Positions 13,015 to 24,299 are shown, counted from the first letter of the stretch. The stretch is DNA of 64,000 nucleotides from Nephrocerus scutellatus (GCA_947095585.1 OX352764.1:8479001-8543000), one strand, 5' to 3'. The notes: generated from the sequence alone by a model not told the origin. Numbers and translations are program-made.

Positions 13015-13875
13015 TCAGGAGAAGAAACCTTTTGTCGGATTGCATTACCCTTTTATATCCTGCTGATCATTTTGAAAGGGTTAAGAAATCATTGTTGCTA
13101 TGCAGGATAGCTTCCTTCTAGTTTGTGTTGTTTTATGCTGTTAGTTGTTGTTTTATATGTTACCTCATATAATATGGTACTGCATATACATATTGCCTTT
13201 CTCATATTCGTTGTATTGGTAGCCGGCCGATTTCACTAGCACAATTCCACTGGCACTTTTTCGGAACAGTTTCTAAGCCAATATTCTACACCGTTAAAAA
13301 CATTTTTTGGCCCCAGTATTGAAATTTTTAAAAAGCGCCCTTTACATTCAAGTTTCGGCAAATTTCGGCAACTGGCTCACTACTTTGGAAATACTTTTTC
13401 AATATTTTCCAATATTGGTCAAGCGTGTATCGAGTAATTTCGTTCACCGGGAATATAGTAATGAATTTCTGTTACTTGCCACATGACATTAGAGCTATAA
13501 CCGCTAGTTGAAAAATGAACCTAAAGATGCCGCACCCCTTTTATAAGAGATTTTTAAGTAGCTAAAAAGTTTACGCCGAAGTTTAATAGAATTTTTTTTC
13601 CCAACCGCAAATAAATTTCAACAATGAACACCACTATATATCTGAACTTATTCGACGAAGCAGTGTAGTCAGAGGACTTTTCTGTATCTAGTTATATACC
13701 CACTTAAGAAATTGTGCTATTTTATACACGAATGCAAGTACAAGCACGAGTACTTGATCTATGACGGTTGTGGCATAAAATACATACACACACATCACTA
13801 GAGCAGCGCCTATCTAATTGTTATATCAAAAAAAAAAAGGAAAAAAAATCATGCGGTATATGGAATATAGCTTAC

Positions 13876-14024
13876 CAGAAAATCCATCCAGACACGTACA
13901 ATTGTAATAGGCAACGCCGTCCAAGCATGTTCCACCATTCTGACAAGGCCCCGACCAGCATTCATCCCAATTCGTTTGGCACTGTATCCCTGTGTATCCA
14001 TCTATGCAATAACACGAATACGAG
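13876..14024 (-). CDS. eys: eyes shut (eys) second coding exon: rest of EGF 1 and most of EGF 2
   Basis: A 149-bp exon bounded by an acceptor (TTCAG at 14025-14029) and a donor (TCTG|GTAAGC, intron from 13875). Joined to the exon ending at 16828 it restores a Ser codon (AG+C) and continues SYSCYCIDGYTGIQC, completing the six cysteines of EGF 1. EGF 2 follows: NWDECW..., PCQNGGTC, YYNCTC, then GFSG, and the sixth cysteine must lie in the next exon. The N-x-D-E-C start is the calcium-binding EGF signature. The exon ends in phase 1. I see no downstream EGF-coding exon on this strand between 13875 and 1, so the gene continues outside the window. The reading is uninterrupted and conserved, unlike the neighbouring transposon debris. 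Confidence 0.88.
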
Positions 14025-14970
14025 CTGAACGTCCGACGAACGATTTCGATTACGCCAATGGTAGGTATCATCAAGGGAGGCATTCACATGCAACATAAAT
14101 AACATCGAAAAAAGGCAGAAAAATACAAATTATACAAAGCGAAGATAAAATTTGTTTTTAGTTTTGAGAAAACAATAAAAGCCGCAAAAGTGTGAACACA
14201 AACTTTTGCAATATATGTACTCGTACATATGTACGACGTATGTGTATCAAACATGTTGTTAAATCTACAAAGTTCGCATGTTTGTGTTTGTCCAGTATTG
14301 CATAACAAAAACAAATTACACCTTCGGAAAATGGAGCAGGTAAAGTGTTTATGAGCACTTTGCGAAGAACAATCATTGTATCTCATCCTACAGGCAGGCT
14401 TCAGTTGCAATCATTTGCATAATGTGCGCGAGGGAAGATAAAGTGCCACTTGTATTTTCAAAAATCCAATATGATTGCCGTCCTTATCCTGTTTAATGGG
14501 GTGTCCGATTGAGTGCTTTTAATGGGTGCAATGTCTCGTTTTAAGTTCGTACGTAAGTTAAATCCGCTGGTGTTAACTTGTCTAAAGATTTATCCTCTTC
14601 TTTCAAAGGCGATGGTTTTCCATCCGAGCCTCTATCTTCTATGCAGGCAAATTTCTGTCCTTAAAAATGGCAACTTTTCGATGAAAACTTTTTGTAAAGA
14701 GAGCATTAGAAGAAGAAAAACTTTGGTTGACAAACTTACTGTGTGGAACTTTTTTATTGTTATTCTTTTATAATTTTTCTAGTCCCTCCAAGAGAAGAAG
14801 ATTATGGAGGAATTTAGGAGCGCTTTAATGTCCATGTTGCTGGACATAATGAACACAGCTGAGGCAAAGAAGGGAAAATACAACTTTGAAAGATTAGAAG
14901 AGCGCTCTGAATTACTGACGGGCTGATTTTGTATTGCCAAACGAGTGAGAAACTGACACACGGTTTTAAT

Positions 14971-15131
14971 GAAAGCATGAAAGATTTTCTGAAAGCACAA
15001 ACGATCTTTGAAAAGCACAAACGATTTGTTAAAAGCACAGTCTATTTGTTGAAAGCAAAAACGATTTTTGAAAAGTGCAAGCGATTTGTAAAACGCGCAA
15101 TCTATGTGTTGATAGTACAAATGATTTGTTA
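14971..15131 (+). repeat. 20-bp minisatellite, about 8 units
   Basis: Imperfect tandem units of 19-21 bp with a GAAAAGCACAAACGATTTGT-like core. One frame stays open across it (14929-15129), giving a heptad-like peptide, but the flanks have stops and I do not call it a gene. It lies inside the first eys intron. Confidence 0.75.
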
Positions 15132-15722
15132 AAAACGGGTGGAGATATCCGAAGCACTATCGATTCTTCAATGGGCTTTAACGAGTTCATAAACAAGCCT
15201 GCTTGTTGTTTTTAATCTGGCATTGTATAAAATAGTCTAAGACTAATATGTAGATACTGGCTTATGTAGAAGAAAGTATTTAAACCATCAGTAAGACTCC
15301 TGGGGCTGGCAGTACAAGAAGCTCTAATGCAGATGGAGCAAGCAGTTAGACATCTGCGACGGCACATAAATGAAAGCTGAGATTAAAAAAACATTGGTCC
15401 TGCAATTGGAGGTGCTGGGACAACTACCATATGGTTGATATTAGTTTTTAAAACATGAGCTTCGGCTGGGAAAGTACTCCATGGATAAGAAAAGGTAGAA
15501 AAGCCCCTTTTCTGAGCAAATAATGTTAATAATGCTAGCGAACTTTTTCATTGTCAGGCAATTGGTGCCTTTGGTATGACCTCACACTCATCGACACAGT
15601 GCAGACTCTGCTGAGAAAGGGCTCTCATGTGACTGGGAAGGAGAGTCCTCCAAATTTTCCGATAGTCTGTCAAAACTTTTCAAACTCTTGAAATTAGATA
15701 TAACTCCAAAATGGTGCAGAGC

Positions 15723-15724
15723 GA

Positions 15725-15773
<49 letters not shown>
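15723..15773 (+). repeat. compound TA/GA microsatellite
   Basis: About 17 TA units run directly into about 8 GA units. It is intronic. Confidence 0.95.
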
Positions 15774-15940
15774 CTTGCTGGAGGCAGAAAGATGAGATCT
15801 AGTACTTGAAAAGAAATCCAAGACTTGAGTGTCCAGAAAATATAACATTGAAATTAAGGCCTCGTGCAAGAACATAGTCTTACGAAGAACTACTATTGAA
15901 TGTTTCAGTCTTCGCTGGAAGTATGGCGTAGACTGGGACG

Positions 15941-16385
15941 TCTAGAGTTTAGATAATGGCTTCGGCTCCAAATCGCCTACAGTTTAGATGATAGCTTCGG
16001 CTCCAAGTCGCGTTGATTTTGGAAGATACCTTCGGTTCCGAAACCCCTAGAGTATGGATGATTGCTTCGGCTCCAAAGCGCCTAGAGTTTAAAGGATAGA
16101 TTTGTCTCCAAATCGCCTAGAGTATGGATGATAGCTTTGGGTCCAAATCGCCTAGAGTACGGATGATATCTTCAGCGTAGATTTTTGAGGATAGCTTCTG
16201 CTACAAATATCCTAGAGTATGGATGAAAGCTTCGGCTCCAAATCGACTAGAGTATGGATGATAGCTTTAGCTTCAAATAGCTTAAAGTTTGAATAATCGT
16301 TTCAGATCCAAACTGCATAGAGTATAGATAATAGCTTCGGCTCCAAATCACGTAAAGTTTAGATGATAGCTTCAGCTTCAAATCA
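15941..16385 (+). repeat. 35-bp minisatellite, about 13 units, derived from an RTE LINE end
   Basis: Degenerate tandem units with a CCTAGAGTATGGATGATAGC core followed by TTCGGCTCCAAATCG. The left flank (15911-15940) and the first unit align with the 3' coding end of the RTE LINE read on the minus strand near 49690-49580, which suggests the array was amplified from a LINE fragment. Units near 16165-16190 show a partial copy. 35 is not a multiple of three, so it is not a coding repeat. Confidence 0.85.
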
Positions 16386-16827
16386 AGAAAATATTTTTTT
16401 TTTTGGGAATCAGCCAGGACTAAACTCCCGTTCAGAATACCCGTATATCTACCTATAACGGTTTTTTTTAATACAGCAGATGAATCAGATGATCAGATAA
16501 AATAAATTTCCAAAAAGTAGTGCACAGAAATTAGGTTCACCCAACCATTTTACAAGAACTCCTATAACGAAGTCCTACTACTACGGGTATCCTAAAAAAT
16601 TAAGACTACTGCAATGGGCACTTCTTCGCCTTAGGGACTGATGTAATGCAATCTCGTTTAAATTTGAGACACTGCACCACATGAATAGGGAACACTTTAA
16701 TTTACCGTTGCGATACTCGTAGGTCCCTAAAGAGGAATTGCAATTCGCAACTAGTGAATGCTTGTATGTGTAGTGTATAGTAAGTAGTTGGTAGTGTGTA
16801 CATATGTATATGTAAGCCGGCCCTTAC

Positions 16828-17813
16828 CTATTCAATCCATCGATGCAAACACCAAACAGACAAGGATTACTCAGGCAAGCGAAACCGGCCTGTCCGCCAC
16901 GTAGCAGGGCCAACATCCAGAGTAAAGTAAACAGCCATGAGAAGGATTTGGGGATTGACGTCGTAGTTTGTTGGTATTTCGGTTGCTGCATTGACACCGC
17001 CGTTGCCGTCGTCGTCGTCGTCGTCGGCGCCACTGTAACCGCATTCAGACTCCTTCGCGGTGGATGTGAAGGTTCCTGCTGCTGCTGATATTCTTCTGGG
17101 CATCTTTGATGATGATGATTTGATTCCTTTGTTTTCTCGTGGGCATTTGCTAATCCATTCCATTGTCTGCGGTCCGGTTCGACCAGGTGCAGGTGATGGA
17201 ATTTCTCATACTCTAATGCTGGATGAGATGATGGTGATTCGCTAGAACCGCTGTATTTATCGGCGTCATCGTCATGCTTCGTATTTCTACTAGTGGTGGA
17301 GTTAAAGAAGTTCGAATTGGAGCATCTCTGTGTGCTCCTTGTTTGACTGTGGCTATTATTCCAATGAGTTTTTTCCTGTTTTTCTGTCTGCCTGTTTGCC
17401 GATATCGAGAAAAAGCGGTTAAGTTCATACCAACCAATCGAGCAAAAGGTATAGAAGGAATTTTCTAGGTACTCTGCAACAACAACTCGCTCATTTTCTG
17501 AATTTGAATTGGGCGATTCCAGTGCTGCTGCTCCTGCTCCTGTAGTCTTTTGATTATTGATGGTGATTCTCCTCTGATTGCATTTTGCCCCAGAGTCTGT
17601 GTCTGCAGAGCTACAGAGCAGAGTCTGGTTATGCAGTTGTAGCTGTAGTGGTTGCTGTTGTTGTAGGATGGTGATGGTCGTGGGACTTTTATGTCGACTA
17701 CCATCACCAGCCGACCGTTTCGCAGTCATTTTCCTGCACCTCCACGTTCGACGATTCTTTTTGTGTTTTTCGTCGTCGTCGTCGGTGTTGTCGGCGTCGT
17801 CGTGAAAATGCAA
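16828..17813 (-). CDS. eys: eyes shut (eys) first coding exon: N-terminal extension, signal sequence, start of EGF 1
   Basis: First coding exon of an orthologue of Drosophila eyes shut/spacemaker, a secreted EGF/laminin-G proteoglycan that opens the inter-rhabdomeral space of the fly eye. The frame is open for 329 codons and stops at a consensus donor (AG|GTAAGG, intron from 16827), leaving a two-base phase. The C-terminal 55 residues hold a hydrophobic stretch (SWLFTLLWMLALL), a likely cleavage region (GGQAG) and then CLSNPC...GVCIDGLN, the first three cysteines of an EGF repeat. This matches the Eys N-terminus as I remember it. The preceding ~275 residues are low complexity, rich in Q, S, T, N and H. 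Possible starts: ATG at 17813 (poor context), ATG at 17729 (good context, AGGAAAATG), or ATG at 16991, which would give a conventional signal peptide with a ~16-residue lead. Which is used cannot be decided here. Identity as eys is strong; the 5' extent is uncertain. Confidence 0.85.
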
Positions 17814-18037
17814 AACGGGTCAACGTCAAAATCAAAAGTCAAAGTGCGAACTGTCTGTAGTTTCCAGATCCAATTTAAATGCAATTCGTTTTCTGGTGCT
17901 GTTGTTGCTGATCAAAAGAAATGTTGACGTGTCTGTATCTGATAGTCTTCTCGGTGGCATTGATTGATGATGGATTTGGTTGCTTCTTCTTGTTCTGTAC
18001 CGTTGTGTGATTGTTGTTGTCGAACGACTGTATTCAC

Positions 18038-18056
18038 TCTCTCTCTCTCTCTCTCT
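18038..18056 (+). repeat. CT microsatellite upstream of eys exon 1
   Basis: About nine CT units ending in TATATA. It lies about 230 bp upstream of the longest eys frame, so it could fall in the eys promoter or 5' UTR. No TATA or initiator can be assigned with confidence. Confidence 0.7.
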
Positions 18057-18296
18057 ATATAATCGGGTTTATTGTCCAACGGTAAAAATTCAATTTAAGG
18101 ATGGATGATCCATTATAATCCATTCGCTTGTTGGGTCGTCTATTTATTGTGATGCTGCAGAGTTCTGCGGTTTTTGCTTTTTGCCTACTGACAAAAAAAG
18201 AGTGGAAGAGATCTGCAAATAAATAAATAAGAAAAATAATTTATTTTAAATTGAATTGCTATTTTATTAGATTAATGCTAACAGTTTTGGGATATA

Positions 18297-19375
18297 CACT
18301 TGGGTGCAAAAAATTCGCACATTGAACAATTTTCAACAAAAGTTCAAAAATATCAAAAAATCCAATGTCTATATCAGTCTATATCAACACCTATACAGTG
18401 GGATATTTTTTGTGCTCATACCGTGCCAACAAAGAGATTTTGTTAAATGCATACAGTAGGGTTTCGAATTAACCTCCAAATTCAATAACAATACAAGAGC
18501 ATACCCCGAAATCGCTCGTCCGGAATTGTCATCATTCGCATATCAACGCTTAGCCTGAACGGTCTTCTATCGATTAGGTCTACATCCGGAACAAGAAAAT
18601 GAAAACCACACCAGAGGTAGCTGCTCAAGTGGTTGCATTAATTTATGCTGGGCAGAACCAAAGTGAAGTGGCTTGACATCTAAATTTGAGCCGATTCTCC
18701 ATTCGCGGCTTTAGATCTGGCCTTTCTTTGGTCTTTGTAGTGACGACATCGTTGCGAAATCGTCGTTTGAATGCAGTTCAACTGGTGCAGCGTCTCTTAG
18801 AAGTTCGTGAAGTCGAAGTCAGACGGTGGACAGTTAGAAGACGACTTCGAGAAGGTAATCTGACTGCACACAGACCAGCAAACGAAATTGACCCCAGAGC
18901 CCGCAATCAGTTCAATCGACAGCAATTGGAATGGACAGAAGAACAAGTCCTGTTCTCTGACGAGTGCTATTCTGGGAAGGTTTGTCACTGGAGGCGAAAA
19001 CACATTTAGCGAATACTCGCTGTCAATCAAGAGGATTGACTTCTCAACGGTACATTGAGGAAGTACTCGTAACTTTCTCCTGGTTTATTGGAGGAAACTT
19101 CCTGTTCATGCAGGATCAGAGGCGAGATCTCATACTGCTGGTATAGTGTACCCAGTAACTTCAATAGGTGGAGAGGCCAGCTTGAAGCCCGGACCTCATT
19201 CCCATCGAGTATTTATGGGACGATCTGATGCAAAAATTCGATCCAGAGATATTGCTCCAACGAGTCTCCAGGAGCTGCAATAGGTGATAGCAGAGGAATG
19301 GGAGGTGATACCTCAAGATTAATTCGATTTTAACCACAATTTTTATGCTGACAAATTCATAAAAAACGTGTACTT
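18297..19375 (+). mobile_element. Tc1-like DNA transposon, decayed
   Basis: It starts with CACTTGGGTGCAAAAAATTC after a TA target dinucleotide; the same ~300-bp 5' end occurs at 59716. A transposase frame begins at ATG 18599 (MKTTPEVAAQVVALIYAGQ, helix-turn-helix) and is broken at once. It continues as NRRLNAVQLVQRLL, FNRQQLEWTEEQ and VLFSDECYSG, the first catalytic Asp of the Tc1 DDE domain, and near 19190 HSHRVFMGRSD, a shifted remnant of the Tc1 PDLNPIEYLWD block. The right inverted repeat was not found, so that end is uncertain. Confidence 0.75.
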
Positions 19376-19975
19376 CAGATGTTAACCCTTAACAAAGCCA
19401 AAACAAAAGCCCTGAGCTCTTCCAATACCCGCGCTCAACTCAATATTTCTGAACATGAAGTCGGAAAATTTGACAACTCTCTATACTTAGAAAGCGTGGC
19501 CTTGGCTGAACGTGGTGGCGCAGAACTGGTTGTGTGCAGCAAAATCGGAAAGGCAAAAGCTTCGTTCGGCATGCTATCGATAGTCTGGAAAGCAGCTATG
19601 TTTTCAGAATAATAACTAAGCCGCTCCAACGTAGGATCAGTGCTGTTGTATGGTTGCAGAATGGTATGGTTATCTAAGAATAATCTTGAGATGTCATAGA
19701 CATGATATAGACCTTATCCTTAGCAGAAAGTTGGACACACACTACGGCGCTATCACAACTCTATTGCGAAATATGCCATGCAGTGGAATCCGCTTACCCA
19801 GGCCAGCGGGACGCCCTAGGCAACGTGGCACAGGAAAGTCGAAGGAGAAGCAAGCTTTTCGGAATGAGTTGGAGGTAGCTCAAACACGTTGCAGAGCTTC
19901 GAACAAAATAACGCGTAGGCGTTTTTGACGCCCTATGCTGCTCGAGGGTTGAAAGGATTTAAGTATGTAAGTAAT
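19376..19975 (+). mobile_element. RTE-type LINE, RT thumb to 3' end
   Basis: NKAKTKALSSSNTRAQLNIS, LYLESVA...GGAELVV.SKI and KASFGMLSIVWK match the RTE region after the YADD box. Then come LLYGCRMVW (degraded YG.E.W), a gap, KYAMQWNPLTQ in a broken frame, and GLKGFKYVS with a GTAAGTAA-type tail. The segment TKALS.SNT.AQLNI is shared with 45475-45530. It directly follows the Tc1-like element. Confidence 0.7.
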
Positions 19976-21139
19976 TTTAATCGTCAGTGAAAACTCCTAG
20001 TTTCTCAATTCAGGTCATGTGGTCCTTAGCGAATTGCTGTCGTTGCTCTTTTACTTATAATTGGGAGAAAATAGAAGAATCCTTCTTTTCACGCAGTAAA
20101 CCCCTCAATTGTAATATCTAAGCTTCTTAGTTTCATGGTAAATCTATATTTATCTAAGGTCTATTTCTTTAAATGTCGAACTTAGACCTCTTTGTTATTT
20201 TGGTACTCAAGACCGGCCGTAAGAATAGCTACGAGCTGTTTCAAATATTTGCTTAGCTATGCATTGAAAAATTGTTTTCTCTGTCAAAAATTAAGAACGG
20301 TAACAAAGATAACACACAGGATACAGTCTTTTGTAAACATTCGTACTGCAGATAAACTTTAATGAAGCTCCTAAGCAATATCCAATTGGTTCACACAACT
20401 CCCCCACACTGCTTCCCATGGGCAACATTAAATAGTTACTCGAGTCTTCGTTTGCGTTTGTATCTAAATTGTTTTCTAATTAACAGGCTTGAGACTTTAT
20501 ATTTATTCCCTTGAGCTCCGTAGTGAGTCAGATATTCGTACTCGTAGGTATATCGCGCTCGCTCTGCACTATGAATGTGTACAGCATATCCCTTGAGTAT
20601 TGTTAAGGAAGTGGCATGAATAAAGCACTCTGCTTTAGTGCGTTTATGGGGCGAACGACTGATTGGAATTGTTTGTGGAAATATTAAAGGATATAACCTA
20701 TCCTAAGGATGAGCTCTGGGAATGTATTAGGAACTTTGTTTAATCAATGTTTGCTTGGAGCTTGGAGCAGCCCCCGGAATGATGAGTAAAACCATGAAAG
20801 AGGAGTATTTCATAGCTTGTTATCGGATTTAAATCAAGATTGTAATTGGATACTAACACACACACACAAACACATGCACACACCTTAATCGATTACATAT
20901 TTCACACAGCAAAAGGCAAAGCAAGCGTAAAACTATGGAAATAGGTATGCTGTTTTGTGTTTAGATTGAGGATGAGCATAAATTAATGGGAATTTTCAGG
21001 AATATAACTTTATAGCAATGCTCCTGATAAATTGTGTCTGTTTTTTTATTTCTTTCATTTCGGAAAGAAATTGACTTTGGATGGGGGGGAAATTTCAGAA
21101 ATGTTAAACTTTATATACAGCACTGGATCATATGATCAT

Positions 21140-21900
21140 TATCGGGTGTTTTTCAAGCCAGATAGAATTAGAAATTGTAAAAATAACACAAGAAATTTAA
21201 TTTAAATCAAATTTTTTTATTCAGTCCAAAGATCAATACATGACATTAACATTTTGAAAATGATTTCGGGAATATGGCCACCGCTGATGTTCTTGACGAA
21301 GCGCATTTTGAACGTCAAACTTTGGGCCACTTTTTCAAGCACTGCTGGCCGTATATTAAAAATAACACGAACAATGTTGGCCTCCAAGGCGTCAGTTATT
21401 GCGGGTGTATCAGCATAAACCAGTGACTTCAAGTGGCATCTACAGCAAATAATCGCACGATCTTGGAGGCCAATTGACAAGTCCGTTTCTTGAAATCAAC
21501 TTATCGCCAATTTTTGATTTCAAGAAGTCGATGGCTGCCGTTGCTGTGGATGGTACATAGTGCCATCCTGTTGAAACCACATTCCTTTTGGGATAACTGG
21601 TGCACTAAGATCTTGCCCTATCGAAGTTCTTAATACAATTTTACACGCATTACCCCTCGACCTATTTATTAAATACGTTGCAACGTGCAGCGCTGTCTCA
21701 GAGCATCTGGGTGGTTTGTTGGCAAACTGTACGGTCACTGCAATTTACTGTAGTTGCCATCAAAGGATATGATACCATCCTCAACTGACTACTTATTCCT
21801 AAATTGAACTTTAGTCTCAGTTTTATCGTTGAGTTTCCGACTAAAGAAAGTTGGAAGAACGATGAAGTTTTGGGGCTTTTTGACGTGACTCTATACACCG
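21140..21900 (-). mobile_element. Tc1/mariner-superfamily transposase remnant
   Basis: On the minus strand MWFQQDGTMYH (second catalytic Asp region) is followed, across a deletion, by KSLVYADTPAITDALEANI, IFNIRPAVLEKV and GGHIPEIIFKM. This is the C-terminus of a transposase family common in insects (KSLVYAD.P..I..LE..IRRVI). The 3' end near 21140-21160 (TATCGGGTGTTTTTC on the plus strand) looks like a terminal repeat. The 5' part is lost at a LINE near 21890. Confidence 0.7.
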
Positions 21901-22800
21901 ACGGTTCCAAGATGAGTTATGGAGTCAGCTCTGAAGCCTTCTCAGAAAAACTTAATCTGTCAATGTCCTAAAAGCTTCCTGACTCCGCTAGCATCTTTCA
22001 GGCGGTAATCCTGGTGGTAAGGGAGGGATGCAGGGCACTTGCTAACAGTACCGCTATAAATGGTAGGGTTTGCATATGTGCGTGGACAGCCAATCCGCAA
22101 TCAGAGCCATTACTGGGGCTAGCAGCAATTCAAAACTTGTCAGGCAGTGCCAGTGCAAAGCATGGACCTAACCATAGTGTGGGTGCCAGGGCACAGCAGC
22201 ATTGACGAAAACGAGAAAGCGTATGTACTGGCGAAGAGGGGATTAACATCGACCACATGAAGAGAGTGTGCTGTCCTTTCAGCTCCGTCAGAGAACGCGT
22301 CCTCACCACCCATACCACCAAGGCACAACTAAGGTGGAATGACTTGACCAACTGCTCTACTTAAAGGGCGATGTGGCCTAACTACAATAAAGATAAATCC
22401 ACCGAGCTGATCTCACGGAAAGATATTTCCAGAGCCGTGGCTGTTATCATTAGCCACTTGCCGATGGGCAGCCAAACTGGGTATTCCGCACAATACTTTT
22501 TGCAGAAGCTGCAGGTATGTCAATGAGAGGGAAACTCTCATCCATTATCTCTGCAACTGTCCAGCACTGCGGGTTTCCGACTCCATTAATTGAAAAAAAC
22601 CTTCGTTGCCAACCTGAGGGAGCTATCGGAGTACCTGATCGCCGATCTCGTAACTCAACGCTACAGGCTGGATATAATCATTTCAATATACCTATAACGT
22701 AATAAGGTCTCCCGAAGTCTGTGGTTACGAAACGAAGCACTCTAGCGCTTCTTGAGGTCCTCGCTAAGGCAGCGCAGACCACCACCCTACCTACCTACCT
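21885..22800 (+). mobile_element. I/R1-type LINE, RNase H domain and tail
   Basis: LYTDGSKMSYGV (RNase H first Asp), LPDSASIFQA, a degraded SQSAI.A site (NPQSEPLLGL), and HSVGARAQQH in place of the usual WVPGHSGI block. A C-terminal REIRYHYLC-like zinc block lies about 22530 in broken frames. It ends near 22800 in a CTAC/CTAC simple repeat. Sequence around 22740-22790 may belong to its 3' UTR. Confidence 0.65.
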
Positions 22801-22899
22801 AGAGGTCTCCGCTACATCTAGTGTTTAGCAATTATACTGATATCACGTTGTTGAGTATAAGATTTTCTTTTATATTCTACCAAACTGGATAGCACAATG

Positions 22900-23890
22900 C
22901 GGTTAAGTCATCATTGGCCCATACCAGTGTGACTTCAACCCAGGCAAATCAACAAATGTTCAGATTTTCACCCTTAGACAGGCGGTAGAAAATGTCTAGA
23001 CTTCGAACAATTTCTTAATAGACTTTAAAGTTGCCTATGAGAGCTTAGCCAGAGAAGATAAAGCGATGACGAAATTTGGTATCCAAAATAAACTGACCCT
23101 ATACTATGTAGGTTGACTATAACCAACGTTGTAAGCCAAGTCTCAATACACGTCTATAACGTGCTCTGATTAGCGAATGGGCTGGTCCGCTGGGTCTTTA
23201 TCCTGTCGTTGTAGAAAGAATCAAAGACTCTGACATAATGAAAAACTATTTTCTAAAAGTTTATATAAATTCCGGCTTACGCAGACCCTATTGACATATT
23301 TCGTGGAAGCTCAAGAGGTGTGCAAGAAGCTTTTATCTAGATTGGCGCGAAATCTGGAGCTGCACATAAATGGGAGCAAAACAAGGAACATAGAACATAT
23401 CGGGTAAATTGTATCGGCCGATAACACCATGGAGCCTTAAATACGCACAGGATTACCTAAAGCCAACCAATCCTATTTTATTCTGTCAAGATTCTTCTTT
23501 AAATCTAGCAAATTGACCATAACATCCAAGCTTCTGGTGTATAAAACTTACTTACATATGGATTCAAGACTGGGGTGCTTATAAAACGCACTCTAACCTC
23601 TTAATCGGATTTGAGAGTAAAGACTTACGGAGAATTATTGGACGTTTCCGGAGACTCTATAACGATTAGATATATAAGCGTTACCGCGATGTTGAAATCA
23701 TGAAGAGAATCAAGCTCGGTTGGCTCCGGTGGGAAGGAAGAAGATCCGGCGCGGATAATCTTTTGCTGAAAGTTTTATAGGACACTATAGCGTGGCAGGC
23801 TGAAACTATTTCATGACCAGGACGCTCAGAGTTAAGACATGCCAAACTGGTTAACATCGCTTGATAGTGAGATTTTTTTGCAGGAAGCCC
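22900..23890 (+). mobile_element. RTE-type LINE, RT domain to C-terminus
   Basis: IGPYQCDFNPGKSTNVQIFTLRQAVENV, then FLIDFKVAYESLAREDK (motif A, FKAAYD in the family), RMGWSAG in place of the usual motif-B block, LELHINGSKTR...IEHIG, LLVYKTYLHMDSR and RIKLGWLRWEGRRSG, all in order but with frequent shifts. It resembles the copy read on the minus strand at 49515-50290. Confidence 0.75.
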
Positions 23891-23934
23891 GCAGAGGATC
23901 TCGTTTTTAGAGTCAGATATACGATATGATATTC

Positions 23935-24290
23935 TGTCAAACTTTGCCAACGTTTGTTATTAGGTGCCAACGAAACATCTTTAAGGTTTTCTGGCTTAAT
24001 TGTATCTCCAACGGACATCTTTATCATCAGAGAACGGGTCAGGAATCAAAAGGCACAACTATTCAACGACGGAAGTGTCAGTGGATTGGTCATACACTTC
24101 GAAAAGTGACAGTTCTATAGTAAATTATGTGATGCAATGGATCCGTTATGGCAAGATGGTAGAATATCGGGTCGACCGAGGACTACATGACACAGAACAG
24201 TTAAGGGGGATACACGGTAATTGGAGAAGAGTTAAAGAAAGCTGAAGCTCATTGCCATAGCGCATTGGCGTATAAGAGGCCCTAGGAACC
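23935..24290 (+). mobile_element. RTE-type LINE, C-terminal fragment
   Basis: QRNIFKVFWLNCISNGHLYH, GTTIQRRKCQWIGHTLRK, NYVMQW and ELKLIAIAHWRIRGPRNQ form the RTE C-terminal block (RRKWRWIGHTLRK...A..WN). It is the same family as 41376-41744 on the other strand. Confidence 0.75.
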
Positions 24291-24299
24291 AAAGTAGTA

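Larger units (their letters stand above)
1..13875 (-). other. probable eys second coding-region intron, incomplete, filled with TE debris
   Basis: It begins with the donor GTAAGC just below 13876, and no EGF-like exon on the minus strand was found down to position 1. It carries LINE family 1, RTE, I/R1-type and Gypsy fragments listed separately. The remaining stretches (1-590, 1500-2700, 3120-4765, 6110-7490, 9110-10815, 12005-13870) are AT-rich, with homopolymer runs and scattered stops, and I recognise nothing else in them. That this is intron is inference: the next exon is not in the window. Confidence 0.6.
14025..16827 (-). other. eys intron between the first two coding exons (2.8 kb)
   Basis: Bounded by GTAAGG (minus strand, 16827 downward) and an AG acceptor at 14025-14026. 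It contains two minisatellites (14971-15131 and 15941-16385), a TA/GA microsatellite near 15723 and otherwise unassigned AT-rich sequence. No coding exon is recognised inside it. Confidence 0.8.

Noticed and set aside
13768..14028. Plus-strand 86-codon frame
   Set aside because: Antisense to eys coding exon 2.
15941..16385. Regularly spaced repeats resembling a CRISPR array
   Set aside because: Units are contiguous and diverged with no spacers, in an animal intron; it is a minisatellite.
16843..17927. Several plus-strand frames rich in Val/Cys repeats (for example 16843-17088, 17578-17927)
   Set aside because: They are antisense to the CAN-rich eys exon 1, which has the splice site and EGF motif support.
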